Origin: Algoriphagus sanaruensis | GTDB lineage: Bacteria > Bacteroidota > Bacteroidia > Cytophagales > Cyclobacteriaceae | DNA: 64,000 nucleotides | Direction: 5' to 3' | Assembly (NCBI RefSeq): GCF_001593605.1 | Contig: NZ_CP012836.1 | Location: forward strand, 1,550,001 to 1,614,000 | Shown here: one piece after another, positions 34,839 through 43,628 of the stretch | Layout of the letters: each line of letters begins with the position of its first letter | Position numbering within the stretch: position 1 is the first letter of the stretch | Notes under the pieces: model-generated | The model's input: only the letters and a program-made list of their open reading frames with translations | What the model was told of the DNA's origin: nothing | Databases searched by the model: none | Position numbers and translations under genes: made by a program

Positions 34839-36005
34839 ATGCTGATTTACAGACATATAGTGGCAGCAATTGAGGCAATGATCCCGAAGTATCCGATCAT
34901 TGCTCTGACCGGACCAAGGCAGTCAGGAAAAACCACCTTGCTAAAGAGCCTCTTTAAGGGATACCGATACGTTAGTCTCGAAAATCCAGATTATAGAAAC
35001 TTCGCCGAAACGGACCCCAATGGATTCCTAAGTGAATATGATCACCAGGTGATCTTTGACGAAGTGCAAAGAGTTCCCGCACTTTTTTCCTATCTACAAA
35101 GCAAGGTGGATGAGAAAAGTCCCGAAACTGGCATCTATGTACTTTCTGGTTCGCAAAATTTCCACCTTATGGAGCGCATCACCCAAAGTCTGGCTGGAAG
35201 GGTCGCTATCTTCAAACTTTTTCCTTTGGATAACCAAGAACTGCAACGGGCGGGACTATTGGCAGAAGACTACCTAAACCAAATGGTCAAAGGCTTTTAT
35301 CCTGCCATCTACGATAAGGATATTCCCTCGAAGACCTTTTATAGCAACTATATCCAAACCTATATCAACAGAGATGTGAGCGAACTGATCGCTGTAAGGG
35401 ATATGCGGCTTTTTCAAAACTTTCTGGCATTATGTGCCGGTAGGGCTGGACAACTGCTCAATCTTAATTCCCTTGCCAACGAAGCCGGAATTAGTCAGCC
35501 CACGGCAAAGGCATGGCTATCTGCCTTGGAACATAGCTACATCACTTTCCAGCTGTATCCCTATCATAAAAACTTCAACAAGAGAATCATCAAGACTCCA
35601 AAACTGTACTTCTACGATACGGGATTGTTGGCACATTTGCTGAAAATCCAACAAGCTGAACAGCTCACAGCCGATCCTTTGAAAGGGGCGATATTCGAAA
35701 ACATGGTCATCGCTGACTATGTCAAGCAGATGCATCACCGAAGCGATCTATCGGATATCTGGTTTTGGAGAGACTCTTCAGGCAACGAAGTGGATTTGAT
35801 TATTGATCAGGGTCTGGAAAAAACGATCGTGGAAATCAAAGCAACCCAAACAATTATGTCAAACCTGCTGGAGGGATTGGGGAAATATGAAGCGATTTCT
35901 GATGAAAAGATCACCCAAAAGATTCTGGTCTATGGAGGGGACCAAGTTCAATCGAGAACCATGGCGGATGTGGTTCCCTGGAGTAGGTTTAGAGTGGGCA
36001 ATTAA
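34839..36005 (+). CDS. AAA+ ATP-binding protein with C-terminal DUF4143
   Basis: The 388-residue product has a Walker A motif GPRQSGKTTLL (25-35), a Walker B region HQVIFDEVQRVP (about 68-79), a sensor-like YVLSGSQNFHLM and, after a linker helix-turn-helix-like stretch (NSLANEAGISQPTAKAWLSAL), the DUF4143 domain ending in a PD-(D/E)XK-like core (DSSGNEVDLII...TIVEIKAT). Proteins of this kind are numerous in Bacteroidota, often patchily distributed, and their function is not known. It lies between TTGCAAA-type palindromes in an AT-rich island, which suggests horizontal gain. The upstream 22-bp repeats may be its own control site. Confidence 0.9.
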   Translation: MLIYRHIVAAIEAMIPKYPIIALTGPRQSGKTTLLKSLFKGYRYVSLENPDYRNFAETDPNGFLSEYDHQVIFDEVQRVPALFSYLQSKVDEKSPETGIYVLSGSQNFHLMERITQSLAGRVAIFKLFPLDNQELQRAGLLAEDYLNQMVKGFYPAIYDKDIPSKTFYSNYIQTYINRDVSELIAVRDMRLFQNFLALCAGRAGQLLNLNSLANEAGISQPTAKAWLSALEHSYITFQLYPYHKNFNKRIIKTPKLYFYDTGLLAHLLKIQQAEQLTADPLKGAIFENMVIADYVKQMHHRSDLSDIWFWRDSSGNEVDLIIDQGLEKTIVEIKATQTIMSNLLEGLGKYEAISDEKITQKILVYGGDQVQSRTMADVVPWSRFRVGN

Positions 36006-36169
36006 CCTTGAAGGGAACGCCTTGTTATGTCACACCAAACTCCATCCTCTCGGATAAGTTTGTTCTTTTTGCCTTTGAAGTTCCTTTTGGTGCTGGGGTG
36101 AATTCGACAACTGTACGGGATCGATAGGATAGAAAGGTGATGTGTGAACTTCTGAACCCGAATAGTTTC

Positions 36170-36217
36170 TAGGGAATTGCAAATTCCCTAAAATAGAAGA
36201 GGGGAGTTGCAAACTCC
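36170..36217. repeat. Two more TTGCAAA-core palindromes
   Basis: TAGGGAA-TTGCAAA-TTCCCTA (36170-36190) and GGAG-TTGCAAA-CTCC (36203-36217), in the same orientation as the pair at 34643-34689. A further short palindrome, CCGCTCAGCGG, touches the end. Confidence 0.8.
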
Positions 36218-36287
36218 GCTCAGCGGAGAATAATAAGTAAGGAAGCCTTTAAGTCAAATTGATTATGTGTTACTGATTTATAATAAA

Positions 36288-37130
36288 TTAATTATTAACA
36301 CTACCAAGAATGTTATAAAACTCATCAGAATTAAATTCTGTTAATCCATCATACTGACTTATTTTCATTCCTTTAAGACCTAAATCATCCCATCTTTTCA
36401 ATTTTAAACTATCCTTGAAATAGTTAAATGTCAACTTTTCCCTATTTTCAAAAGTTCCCAATTCATAAATTGAATATTCTATAGTCGTAAAAATTTCTAT
36501 ATCTTTAATAAAACTAATGGAGTCAATATTTAATAATTTTATGTGAAATCGATCATGATAATTACCTGTTAAATTAGAAATCCTTTTTTTGGAATAAATT
36601 GAATTTGAAATAAGGAAAGTGTTAAATTCAGAAGTATCAAAAACTACATTCCCTTCAAATGATTGTTTTTCATTTAATTCATCTGGTAATTCAAGCGATT
36701 TGTAAAATTTATTTATTTTTTCTCTTAGGGTGACTTCATGTTCCAAAGAATTTTGTTTAATTTGATTTTGAGGATGAATTTCTGAGATAGAATCTTTTTT
36801 TTCAAAATCATTTTTATCTTGAATATAACTATTTTCGTCTTGCGCTTGCTTAATATTAAATTCAGAATTATTTAATGCCTCACATTCACTTCTTACATTT
36901 CTTTCTGCGCTGTTTAAATCTTCTGGAAATAAATTAGCATTAGAATCTCTGAACTTCTCTGTACAATTATTAATCTTGTTTTCATCGAGTTTGAATAGTC
37001 CTCCGTCTTCATGCCAATAATTGTATTGTTCAACACATTCACATGCTGATGGTCCAGATTGACAGCTATTTAATAATGCTGCAAATAAAAGGAGTATTAT
37101 ATTTAATTCACTGTAATTATTTGGTTTCAT
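36288..37130 (-). CDS. Cysteine-rich lipoprotein of unknown function, CECVE family, long form
   Basis: The 280-residue product has a lipobox Cys23 (LLNSC), then CECVEQYNYW, INNCTEKF and VRSECEALNN, giving four spaced cysteines in the first 90 mature residues. A charged, low-complexity linker (about 95-135, rich in Asn, Gln, Glu, Lys) leads to a C-terminal domain with several IEIFTTIEYSIYELG-like beta-strands. The N-terminal domain resembles the lipoprotein encoded at 37549-37878. Base composition is markedly more AT-rich than the neighbouring housekeeping genes. Probably an outer-membrane or surface lipoprotein; no domain recognised. Confidence 0.75.
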   Translation of the reverse strand: MKPNNYSELNIILLLFAALLNSCQSGPSACECVEQYNYWHEDGGLFKLDENKINNCTEKFRDSNANLFPEDLNSAERNVRSECEALNNSEFNIKQAQDENSYIQDKNDFEKKDSISEIHPQNQIKQNSLEHEVTLREKINKFYKSLELPDELNEKQSFEGNVVFDTSEFNTFLISNSIYSKKRISNLTGNYHDRFHIKLLNIDSISFIKDIEIFTTIEYSIYELGTFENREKLTFNYFKDSLKLKRWDDLGLKGMKISQYDGLTEFNSDEFYNILGSVNN

Positions 37131-37168
37131 CTTTTAGAATCATTATATATAACTGTTTGTGGAAAAAA

Positions 37169-37423
37169 TCAATTTGTATTTTTAATCGAGTTTTTAATCT
37201 TTTTAAATATAACAATAATGATTAGTGATATAAAAGTGTTTGCAAAAAAGTATGATTGCCATTTAATACCCCTATATTCTTTCCAATCAGTTGGTAAGTC
37301 CCACCAGAATACAGTTTCAGAACAGCCGACTAAAGGGTATTCATAACAAGAGTAAGAATATGGGAAATAATTCCAAAGCCAAATTAGTATAATTCCCAGG
37401 ATAAATTTTGAAACATTCTTCAT
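37169..37423 (-). CDS. Small membrane protein of unknown function
   Basis: The 84-residue product has an N-terminal hydrophobic segment (about 6-22), a middle loop with three cysteines (SCYEYPLVGCSE) and tryptophan-rich WWDLPTDWKEY, and a second hydrophobic segment (about 60-74) followed by a lysine/asparagine tail. It is coding-like in its aromatic loop and lies on the same strand as both flanking lipoprotein genes. I recognise no family, and the start is not certain. Confidence 0.55.
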   Translation of the reverse strand: MKNVSKFILGIILIWLWNYFPYSYSCYEYPLVGCSETVFWWDLPTDWKEYRGIKWQSYFFANTFISLIIIVIFKKIKNSIKNTN

Positions 37424-37548
37424 TCTAATACGATTTTTTAATTAATGTTTATAAATTCATTTCAATATTTATCTTGTTAAATCATTAAAAGTTATTGTTA
37501 TTCAGATAAATAGAAATTTATTTTTTATTGATTTTATTTTTAAAAATT

Positions 37549-37878
37549 TTATTTCTGAGGGGGATAATATTTTCTACCTCGATTATCTGAATGTTTGCCT
37601 TCATAAAAACCATTGTTACACATTTCGTAAGAAACTTGTTGAATGAAGTCTATACCAATTTTGTCAGCGGGCAAATTTAAGCCAATGTCTTCCTTAACCT
37701 TTTGGCCACAATCTTCCAATTCATCCAAATCAAAATTAGAAGGAAGTCCTACGCTACCTGATATTGCCTCTTTAGAAATTTCAACACATTCGCAATAACT
37801 TGGCTTTGCACAACCACTGATTATAAATGAAAAGGCAATGGGTACTATGAATTTTCGATGAACTTGAACTTTAAACAT
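37549..37878 (-). CDS. Small cysteine-rich lipoprotein, CECVE family, short form
   Basis: The 109-residue product has a lipobox Cys23 (FIISGC) and then YCECVEISKEA, LDELEDCGQKV and QQVSYEMCNNG. This repeats the C-x-C-V-E ... L-D-E ... C ... C order of the N-terminal domain of the lipoprotein at 36288-37130, so the two are probably paralogues. It lies in the same AT-rich island. No function can be assigned. Confidence 0.7.
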   Translation of the reverse strand: MFKVQVHRKFIVPIAFSFIISGCAKPSYCECVEISKEAISGSVGLPSNFDLDELEDCGQKVKEDIGLNLPADKIGIDFIQQVSYEMCNNGFYEGKHSDNRGRKYYPPQK

Positions 37879-38281
37879 AGGTTAAATTTTGATAATTATT
37901 AAACTATTTTCGAAGTAACAAAAATCTTTTAACGCCTTTATTTTTGCTAATTTTTTTAGGTGAAATAGGTAAATCACCTGTTACCTAATTTTAAGACGTA
38001 ATGGGCATTATGTCTAAAAACCTTAATTTAAAAGGTTTAAATGTCTTAAAATCTTTGAAATTTAAAAAATACAACTCCCCGCTTGGCGTAGTCAAATCAC
38101 TGATTATAAACTGGGTGGAATTTGCAATTCCACCCTTATATATCTACCAATTTGTAATTCGTTATTCCTCTCATATCCTTACCAATTTTCAATTGGCTCT
38201 TTCTTAGGACTGGGTGTAGTTTGTAACTACACCCAAATATCTTTTCTATCAAGACAGTTCGGGAATTAATTAGCTGCTCCA
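37879..38281. other. Intergenic region with palindrome cluster
   Basis: This 403-base gap carries three or more core palindromes (38113-38234). A 68-codon open frame at 38001-38207 runs through two of them and is not credible as a gene. The first 100 bases are AT-rich with nothing recognised. Confidence 0.75.
38113..38234. repeat. Palindrome cluster with inverted core TTTGCAA/TTTGTAA/TTTTCAA
   Basis: GGGTGGAA-TTTGCAA-TTCCACCC (38113-38135), CCAA-TTTTCAA-TTGG (38182-38196) and GGGTGTAG-TTTGTAA-CTACACCC (38212-38234). All arms pair perfectly. The core is the reverse complement of that in the upstream groups, with one-base variants. A weaker copy lies near 38147-38161. Confidence 0.8.
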
Positions 38282-41200
38282 TCACTTCAACCCCTCCAAA
38301 TAACTCACCAAATCCACCAATTCCTGTTCGCTTAGCGGGAAGGCTGGCATCAGGGATTCTGAGAGTTGGGTGATGGAGGTGATGTTTGCGAGCTTGTAGA
38401 TAGTTTGGTCACTGCTACCGACGAGCTTCACGATCAGGTCGTTTTCGGTTTTGGAGTTGACGATGCATCGGATTTCCTTGCCGTCTTTAAATTTGACAAG
38501 TTGGGTTTCGTAACCGAATCCCATGCCTTCCGATGGATTGATGATCGCATTGATCAAGGCTTCTCGGCTTAGTTTTCCACCGATCTGGGTTAGGGCAGGA
38601 CCGAAGTCCACGCCTTCATTTCCGATTTTATGGCAAGCCAGGCAGTAGGTGGAAGCAATGGATTTTCCTTTTTCCACTTCGCCTTTTGCAGACATCATTT
38701 TGATCAAATCATAGCCCTGAGCGATGCTATCGCCATATTTTTCTAAAGCAAGCACTCGGATGTTTCCATTCCAGCTGCTCATCAGGATTTTTTGTGCGAT
38801 GGGTAATAGGTCGGAAGGAATTTGATCTGTTTTAGCCATTTCCCAGAGGAAAGGTTCAGACTGGTAGCCCTTGGCTTCTTCCATGGCGGCGGTACGGACA
38901 GCCGTGGAAGCTTGGTCGTTTTTCCAGAATTTGCTGAGCAGGGTTGCCATGTCAGGTGTGTCTACCGCGCCAAACTTGCGGATAGCGGCTATGGCCTTAA
39001 CTTCATCTGAGTTTTTCATCGCTTGCTCAATTTCGCCCATACCATAAAGTGAAGCGAAAAGTCCGGCTGATTGATTGGCCAAGCCTCGGTTTTCCTCCTG
39101 ATACACCAAGGCAAGCAATCGTTCCTTTTGGTCTTTGAGTTGGTATTTTCGGACGATCTCGAGGAAATCCCGATCGTCGGCAATTTCTCCCGCTTTGGCT
39201 TTGGATAAGTTGAGGAGTTGGACGTCTGGGTTTTTAGAGTCAAAAGCCGCTTGTCTCAGGATGATTACCTGATCTTCATTTTGGCCTTTGGCCAAGAGGT
39301 TTTTGAGGGTTTGGTTTTTCAAATCGGCAGTTTGGAAATCCAAAGCCCGGTAGTAGCGGTGATCTTCCGGACTGTTTTCCGCCAAGATCAGTTCTTCCAA
39401 AAGCGCTGGCGTACCCGCCGATCTTGATCTCCAAATCAGGTCTTTGGCCTCAGCAGAATTGCTCCAACCTTGACCAATTTTTGCCAGATAGGTAGGCAAA
39501 TAGCTGTCCCAACGGAATTCCGCCGCGATGCCCAAGGCCTCCAAGTACCAGCGGTCACCGCTGCGATAGCCTTCGGCAAGTTTCAACCACACGTCGGAAG
39601 CATCCTCGTATCGGATGGCCACCGCTACTTCCCGACGCACCTGATCGGAAGGATCGGCTGCCATGCTTTGCAAGAATGAATGATCCTTCATTCCCTTGAT
39701 TCGATAAGCTTTTACGGCTGCTACTCTGATATTTTCATCTGAATCTTTTGCGGCATTGCGAATGAATTCTTCTCCATTGGGCATGTGAATCAAGAGCCAA
39801 AAAGCACGTGCCTTCATTCTGGAGTTTTCCAGCCCATACATTTTTTCGAGGATCCCACGTGCTTCAGTTCCCTTCTTTTTGAGTGCCATAAAGGCATTAA
39901 AATGTACCGCTCGATTGGGGTTTTGCAGTAGCTCGACTAGCTCTTCATCCGTATTGTATTTTGGTTTTTCGATTTTGTATTGAGCTCTTTTGGGAGCAAG
40001 CCGATAAATCCTTCCTTTGTCCAAATCACCCACAGCATGGCCTCCCACTCCCGGATCATACCAGTCCGAAATAAAGAGAGATCCATCGGGCGCAACTGTT
40101 ACATCGGATGGGCGAAACCAATTATCTCGTTTATTTCCATCCAAAATCTTAACCACTTCTCCGGTAAACCCTGCCCCTGAGGGCTGAACAGGATACATCC
40201 GGATTACATTCGGTCCAGCATCGGCATGAATGACTTGATTCTGATATTCTTCGGGAAGGAGTTTGCCTTCATAAACTAAAATTCCTGTGGGCGAACCCGC
40301 ATAATTTTGAATCAAGTTGGGCACTACTCCGGGATCGTTGAGATGCCAGTGTTGACGCCACACAGAGTCCTCCATATTCACACGGCGGGTTCTCCAGTCG
40401 GCTTTGGTTATTTCGTCTTTGAATCCGTAGTTGCCGTAGTCCATCACGAAATTGATCCGCGTGGAGCGGTTGCCGTCGTCGTCATTGTCACTTTGCCACA
40501 TGCGACCGTAGCTGTCCACAGCCACTTCGTAGTTATTTCGAAAGTTCCAAGCTAAGACCTCCGGATTGCTACCATCGGGATCGCAGCGAAAGACCATGCC
40601 TTCCTGGTAAGGAGCTGTTTCGGAAGAAACCGGTCTTCCCAACGGATCCAAAATAGGACTTCCGTCTGCATAGTGAAGACCTTTGCCTTCGTTTCCGTAA
40701 TTGAAATAGAGTTTTCCGTCAGGTCCAAAAGTAAAGGCATGCATGCCGTGATCGTGTTGGACACCGCCTACTCCGGTGAAAAGGACCTCTTTTTTATCGG
40801 GCACATCATCTCCGTTTTCGTCGGTGAAGACAAAAACATTCGGGCTGACGGAGACGAAGACTTTATTGCCAAAGACTGCAATTCCCAAGGCCGCATTGAT
40901 ATCTGTACCTTGGTAGAAAACAGTAGATTTATCTGCTTGCCCATCCCCGTCGGTGTCTTCGAGGATTAGGATTCGATCCCCTTCAGCTTTGGTGGGATTC
41001 TTAGGATTAAGTTGGATACGGTAATTGTAGGCTTCGGTAATCCAGACCCGACCTCGGTCATCAATGTCCATGTTGGTCGGATTGGTGAGCATAGGTTCGG
41101 AAGCGAAAAGGGTCATTTGCAGCCGATCATCCAATACTTCAATTCCATCCAGCGCAAACTCTACCGAGCGTTTTTGCTCGTCAGTGAGGGCATCGTACTG

Positions 41201-41284
41201 TTCTTGGGTAAGTTGGGGCTTGGTGGTGTCGCAGGAAAAAGTCAACAGGCCAAGAGCGGCCAAGGCTAGAATAGGTTTTTTCAT
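38282..41284 (-). CDS. PVC-type propeller/HEAT-repeat lipoprotein with C-terminal cytochrome c domain
   Basis: The 1000-residue product is a lipoprotein (FSC, Cys18) with three parts. First comes a sorbosone/glucose-dehydrogenase-like beta-propeller with repeats such as DIDDRGRVWITEAYNYR, TFGPDGKLYFNYGNEG and VAPDGSLFISDWYDPG. A long helical HEAT-like region follows (about 440-860, with DSDENIRVAAVKAYR and DPSDQVRREVAVAIRYED). The C-terminal cytochrome c domain has CLACH (881-885) and a following NPSEGMGFGYET segment. This is the planctomycete/verrucomicrobial-type heme-binding dehydrogenase architecture. It probably oxidises a sugar or alcohol in the periplasm. The frame extends 16 codons further upstream, but ATG 41284 gives the lipoprotein signal. 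Confidence 0.92.
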   Translation of the reverse strand: MKKPILALAALGLLTFSCDTTKPQLTQEQYDALTDEQKRSVEFALDGIEVLDDRLQMTLFASEPMLTNPTNMDIDDRGRVWITEAYNYRIQLNPKNPTKAEGDRILILEDTDGDGQADKSTVFYQGTDINAALGIAVFGNKVFVSVSPNVFVFTDENGDDVPDKKEVLFTGVGGVQHDHGMHAFTFGPDGKLYFNYGNEGKGLHYADGSPILDPLGRPVSSETAPYQEGMVFRCDPDGSNPEVLAWNFRNNYEVAVDSYGRMWQSDNDDDGNRSTRINFVMDYGNYGFKDEITKADWRTRRVNMEDSVWRQHWHLNDPGVVPNLIQNYAGSPTGILVYEGKLLPEEYQNQVIHADAGPNVIRMYPVQPSGAGFTGEVVKILDGNKRDNWFRPSDVTVAPDGSLFISDWYDPGVGGHAVGDLDKGRIYRLAPKRAQYKIEKPKYNTDEELVELLQNPNRAVHFNAFMALKKKGTEARGILEKMYGLENSRMKARAFWLLIHMPNGEEFIRNAAKDSDENIRVAAVKAYRIKGMKDHSFLQSMAADPSDQVRREVAVAIRYEDASDVWLKLAEGYRSGDRWYLEALGIAAEFRWDSYLPTYLAKIGQGWSNSAEAKDLIWRSRSAGTPALLEELILAENSPEDHRYYRALDFQTADLKNQTLKNLLAKGQNEDQVIILRQAAFDSKNPDVQLLNLSKAKAGEIADDRDFLEIVRKYQLKDQKERLLALVYQEENRGLANQSAGLFASLYGMGEIEQAMKNSDEVKAIAAIRKFGAVDTPDMATLLSKFWKNDQASTAVRTAAMEEAKGYQSEPFLWEMAKTDQIPSDLLPIAQKILMSSWNGNIRVLALEKYGDSIAQGYDLIKMMSAKGEVEKGKSIASTYCLACHKIGNEGVDFGPALTQIGGKLSREALINAIINPSEGMGFGYETQLVKFKDGKEIRCIVNSKTENDLIVKLVGSSDQTIYKLANITSITQLSESLMPAFPLSEQELVDLVSYLEGLK

Positions 41285-41626
41285 AGGTTTTTTGGGGTTA
41301 TCAGCTTGATTTCTTTTGAAAATCAATTGCAATACAAAATAGATGGAATGCCCTTGAGATCAAAGGAGAAAGTTGAGGTGATTTCAAGATTGGATTTTAC
41401 AATTGGGGAAAATTATGGAACACGGAGTCTCACTGAGGAATCACAGAGTACCATAGAGTTTTACTAAATCTGACAATTTATCTGAATCAATTTAAACTCA
41501 GAATACAGCATTGTATTCTGTCTCAAACCGGTGGAAAAATGCTACTGTCAGAAATGCCTTATAGCAGCTGGGATTTAGCTAGATATGGATTGAGTTTTTG
41601 CACTCCTTAATTCTCTCAATTTCTTA
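41285..41626. other. Intergenic region with weak repeat
   Basis: This 342-base gap between the cytochrome lipoprotein and the B12 transporter has no gene. It contains a short array of CACGGAG/CACAGAG-like units at 41419-41464, recalling the CACATAG units near 19470. Nothing else is recognised. Confidence 0.7.
41419..41464. repeat. Degenerate phased CACAGAG-like units
   Basis: About four units (CACGGAG, CACTGAG, CACAGAG, CCATAGAG) recur at roughly 10- to 12-base spacing. No paired arm is present here, unlike at 19470-19548. Confidence 0.45.
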
Positions 41627-42604
41627 CTATTTCAAAAAAATCACTAGCTCCTCCAAAGTGCTAAATCCCTGGTCTTTGTAGCGAATCAAAAAGGGTTCTG
41701 CTGATACCGAAACCGTCGAATCCAAGGTCTGAATCCCCGCTTTAATTAGCGCCTTTTCCACCCAAAAAGTCAACTCCTTCGGGCCTTCAATCGGTAGTTT
41801 CAAATCTTTTATTCCCATTTCCATTCTCCCACGGCTAAGGCTAAATCGATACTTATCGCTTGGAAGTAATTGATTGATCTGACTGGAGATAATTAAGTCT
41901 TCTGGCTTGCCGGAAATTAAAGGCGTGCCACAGTTGAGTAGCCAAAATCGATCAGCCGTCTCAATGGCTATGTCCAAATCATGGGTTACGACCAAAATCG
42001 CTTTTTGCTGGGAATGAGCGATATCCCTCAGCAATGTCATGATCTCAAAGCGATTGACCAGATCCAAATGGGCAGTTGGTTCGTCCAAAATCATCACTCG
42101 TCCATCTTGGGCCAAAGCCCGTGCAATCATTGCTTTTTGGCGTTGGCCGTCGCTGATTTCGCTGAGTCGTTCGTCTTGGAGGTAGGAGATTTTGGTGTCG
42201 GAAAGGGCTTTCTCGACGATTACTCGATCGGCGGTATTCAACTTTCCGGACCAACCTGTATGGGGCGTTCGGCCCAATGCTACCAATTGTCCCACAGTCA
42301 TATTTCCTGGGAAAATCGGATCCGTCAATACTACAGCAATTCGTTTGGCGAGTTCTTCAACGGAAAAGTCTGTGATGGATTCCTGATCGAGTTGGATGCT
42401 TCCTTTCCAAGGATGGATTTGCCCCAAAATAGACTTGATGAGAGTGGATTTACCGACTCCATTGGGTCCGAGGAGGCAAGTGAGTTCACCAGAAAAAAGC
42501 TCAAAATGCAAGTCGGAAAGGATCTCCTTTTTTGCTTTTTGGTGGAAGTAGCCGAGGGAAAGACTTTTTCCAGAGAGGGCAATTGAGGTGGAGTGCTTCT
42601 TCAT
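41627..42604 (-). CDS. btuD: Cobalamin-type ABC transporter ATP-binding protein
   Basis: The 325-residue product has Walker A GPNGVGKST, the signature ISDGQRQKAMIARAL, Walker B VMILDEPTAHLD and the switch histidine in VVTHDLD. About 60 residues at the C-terminus (after GMEMGIKDLKL-like MGIKDLKLPIEG) exceed the usual 250-260 residues of BtuD/FecE proteins and form a small extra domain. It is the last gene of the btuF-btuC-btuD order and starts four bases after the permease stop. Cytoplasmic, powering import. Specificity for B12 is inferred from the riboswitch locus next door. Confidence 0.85.
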   Translation of the reverse strand: MKKHSTSIALSGKSLSLGYFHQKAKKEILSDLHFELFSGELTCLLGPNGVGKSTLIKSILGQIHPWKGSIQLDQESITDFSVEELAKRIAVVLTDPIFPGNMTVGQLVALGRTPHTGWSGKLNTADRVIVEKALSDTKISYLQDERLSEISDGQRQKAMIARALAQDGRVMILDEPTAHLDLVNRFEIMTLLRDIAHSQQKAILVVTHDLDIAIETADRFWLLNCGTPLISGKPEDLIISSQINQLLPSDKYRFSLSRGRMEMGIKDLKLPIEGPKELTFWVEKALIKAGIQTLDSTVSVSAEPFLIRYKDQGFSTLEELVIFLK

Positions 42605-42608
42605 CGGA

Positions 42609-43628
42609 TTAAAAGTCTTTGCTGAAGTTTTTTCTCAAAATCAGTGCAATCACGATCGGTGCTCCAACCAGAGAGGTGACTGCATTGATCGGGAGCGTGC
42701 TTGCCAAACCTGGCAATTGGCCCACCGCATCACAGAGCAATAGCAAAATCGCGCCGATCAAAGCCGAACCCGGGAACAAAATTCGATGATCCGAACTCTT
42801 CCAAACCATCCTCGCCAAATGGGGTACTGCAATTCCCAAAAAGGCAATCGGTCCACAAAAGGCGGTAATTCCACCTGCTAAAATTCCAGTACTCAAAATC
42901 ATTACCCATCGCATTTGTCCGGTTCGGATACCCATGCTTCGGGCGTAGTTTTCTCCCAATAAAAGAGCATTGTAGGACTTGATGGAAAGAAAAACGGGCA
43001 GGCTTCCTAATCCGATCAGGACTCCCAATATCCAAACCTGGGACCAGCCCAATGCACCCAGACTCCCCATCGACCAGACGGTATAAAGCTTCAGTGCTTC
43101 TGCCCCTGAGAAAAAAGACAAGACCGAAACTACCGCTGAAACTGCGCTTCCAAACATCAACCCGACAATCAGCAAAGTCATGCTGTCCTTTACCCGCCAG
43201 GCCACCAAACTCACACCTGAAAGTACCAAACCCGCTCCCAAAATCCCGGCTGTGGCTATCGCCCAGGAACTAATTCCGCTCAGGACAAATCCCAATGCCG
43301 ATCCAGCCAACATCAAAATAGCTACTCCCAATCCAGCCCCGGAACTGATCCCCAAAACAAAGGGTCCGGCAAGTGGATTTCTGAAAAAGGTCTGCATCTG
43401 TAATCCACTCAAGCTGAGTCCGATTCCGGCAAAAATGGCTACCAAAGCCTTGGGAAGACGGTAGTTGAGGATGATTTGCTCCCATGACGTTTTGGTCCAA
43501 TCACCTGAAACCAATCCGCCTACAATTTCTCCGAAGGGAATCCACACCGAACCCATGCTCAGATTGAGCAGAAAGCTCAGTCCGAGGAGAAGGATGGTGA
43601 TGGGAAACAGGTACGTTCGGAGAGTCAT
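42609..43628 (-). CDS. btuC: Cobalamin-type ABC transporter permease
   Basis: The 339-residue product is a FecCD/BtuC-family permease with about nine or ten membrane segments. The signature ALVAIFAGIGLSLSGLQMQT, the NPLAGPFVLGISSGAGLG segment and the cytoplasmic coupling loop near GPIAFLGIAVPHLARM are intact. It should form the inner-membrane channel with BtuD. Start and the upstream btuF stop overlap by four bases (ATGA), so translation is coupled. The family also carries iron-siderophore and heme importers; the context favours B12. Confidence 0.88.
   Translation of the reverse strand: MTLRTYLFPITILLLGLSFLLNLSMGSVWIPFGEIVGGLVSGDWTKTSWEQIILNYRLPKALVAIFAGIGLSLSGLQMQTFFRNPLAGPFVLGISSGAGLGVAILMLAGSALGFVLSGISSWAIATAGILGAGLVLSGVSLVAWRVKDSMTLLIVGLMFGSAVSAVVSVLSFFSGAEALKLYTVWSMGSLGALGWSQVWILGVLIGLGSLPVFLSIKSYNALLLGENYARSMGIRTGQMRWVMILSTGILAGGITAFCGPIAFLGIAVPHLARMVWKSSDHRILFPGSALIGAILLLLCDAVGQLPGLASTLPINAVTSLVGAPIVIALILRKNFSKDF

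Noticed and set aside
38001..38207. 68-codon plus-strand open frame in the palindrome region
   Set aside because: It runs through two hairpins of the repeat family and its product has no credible composition.
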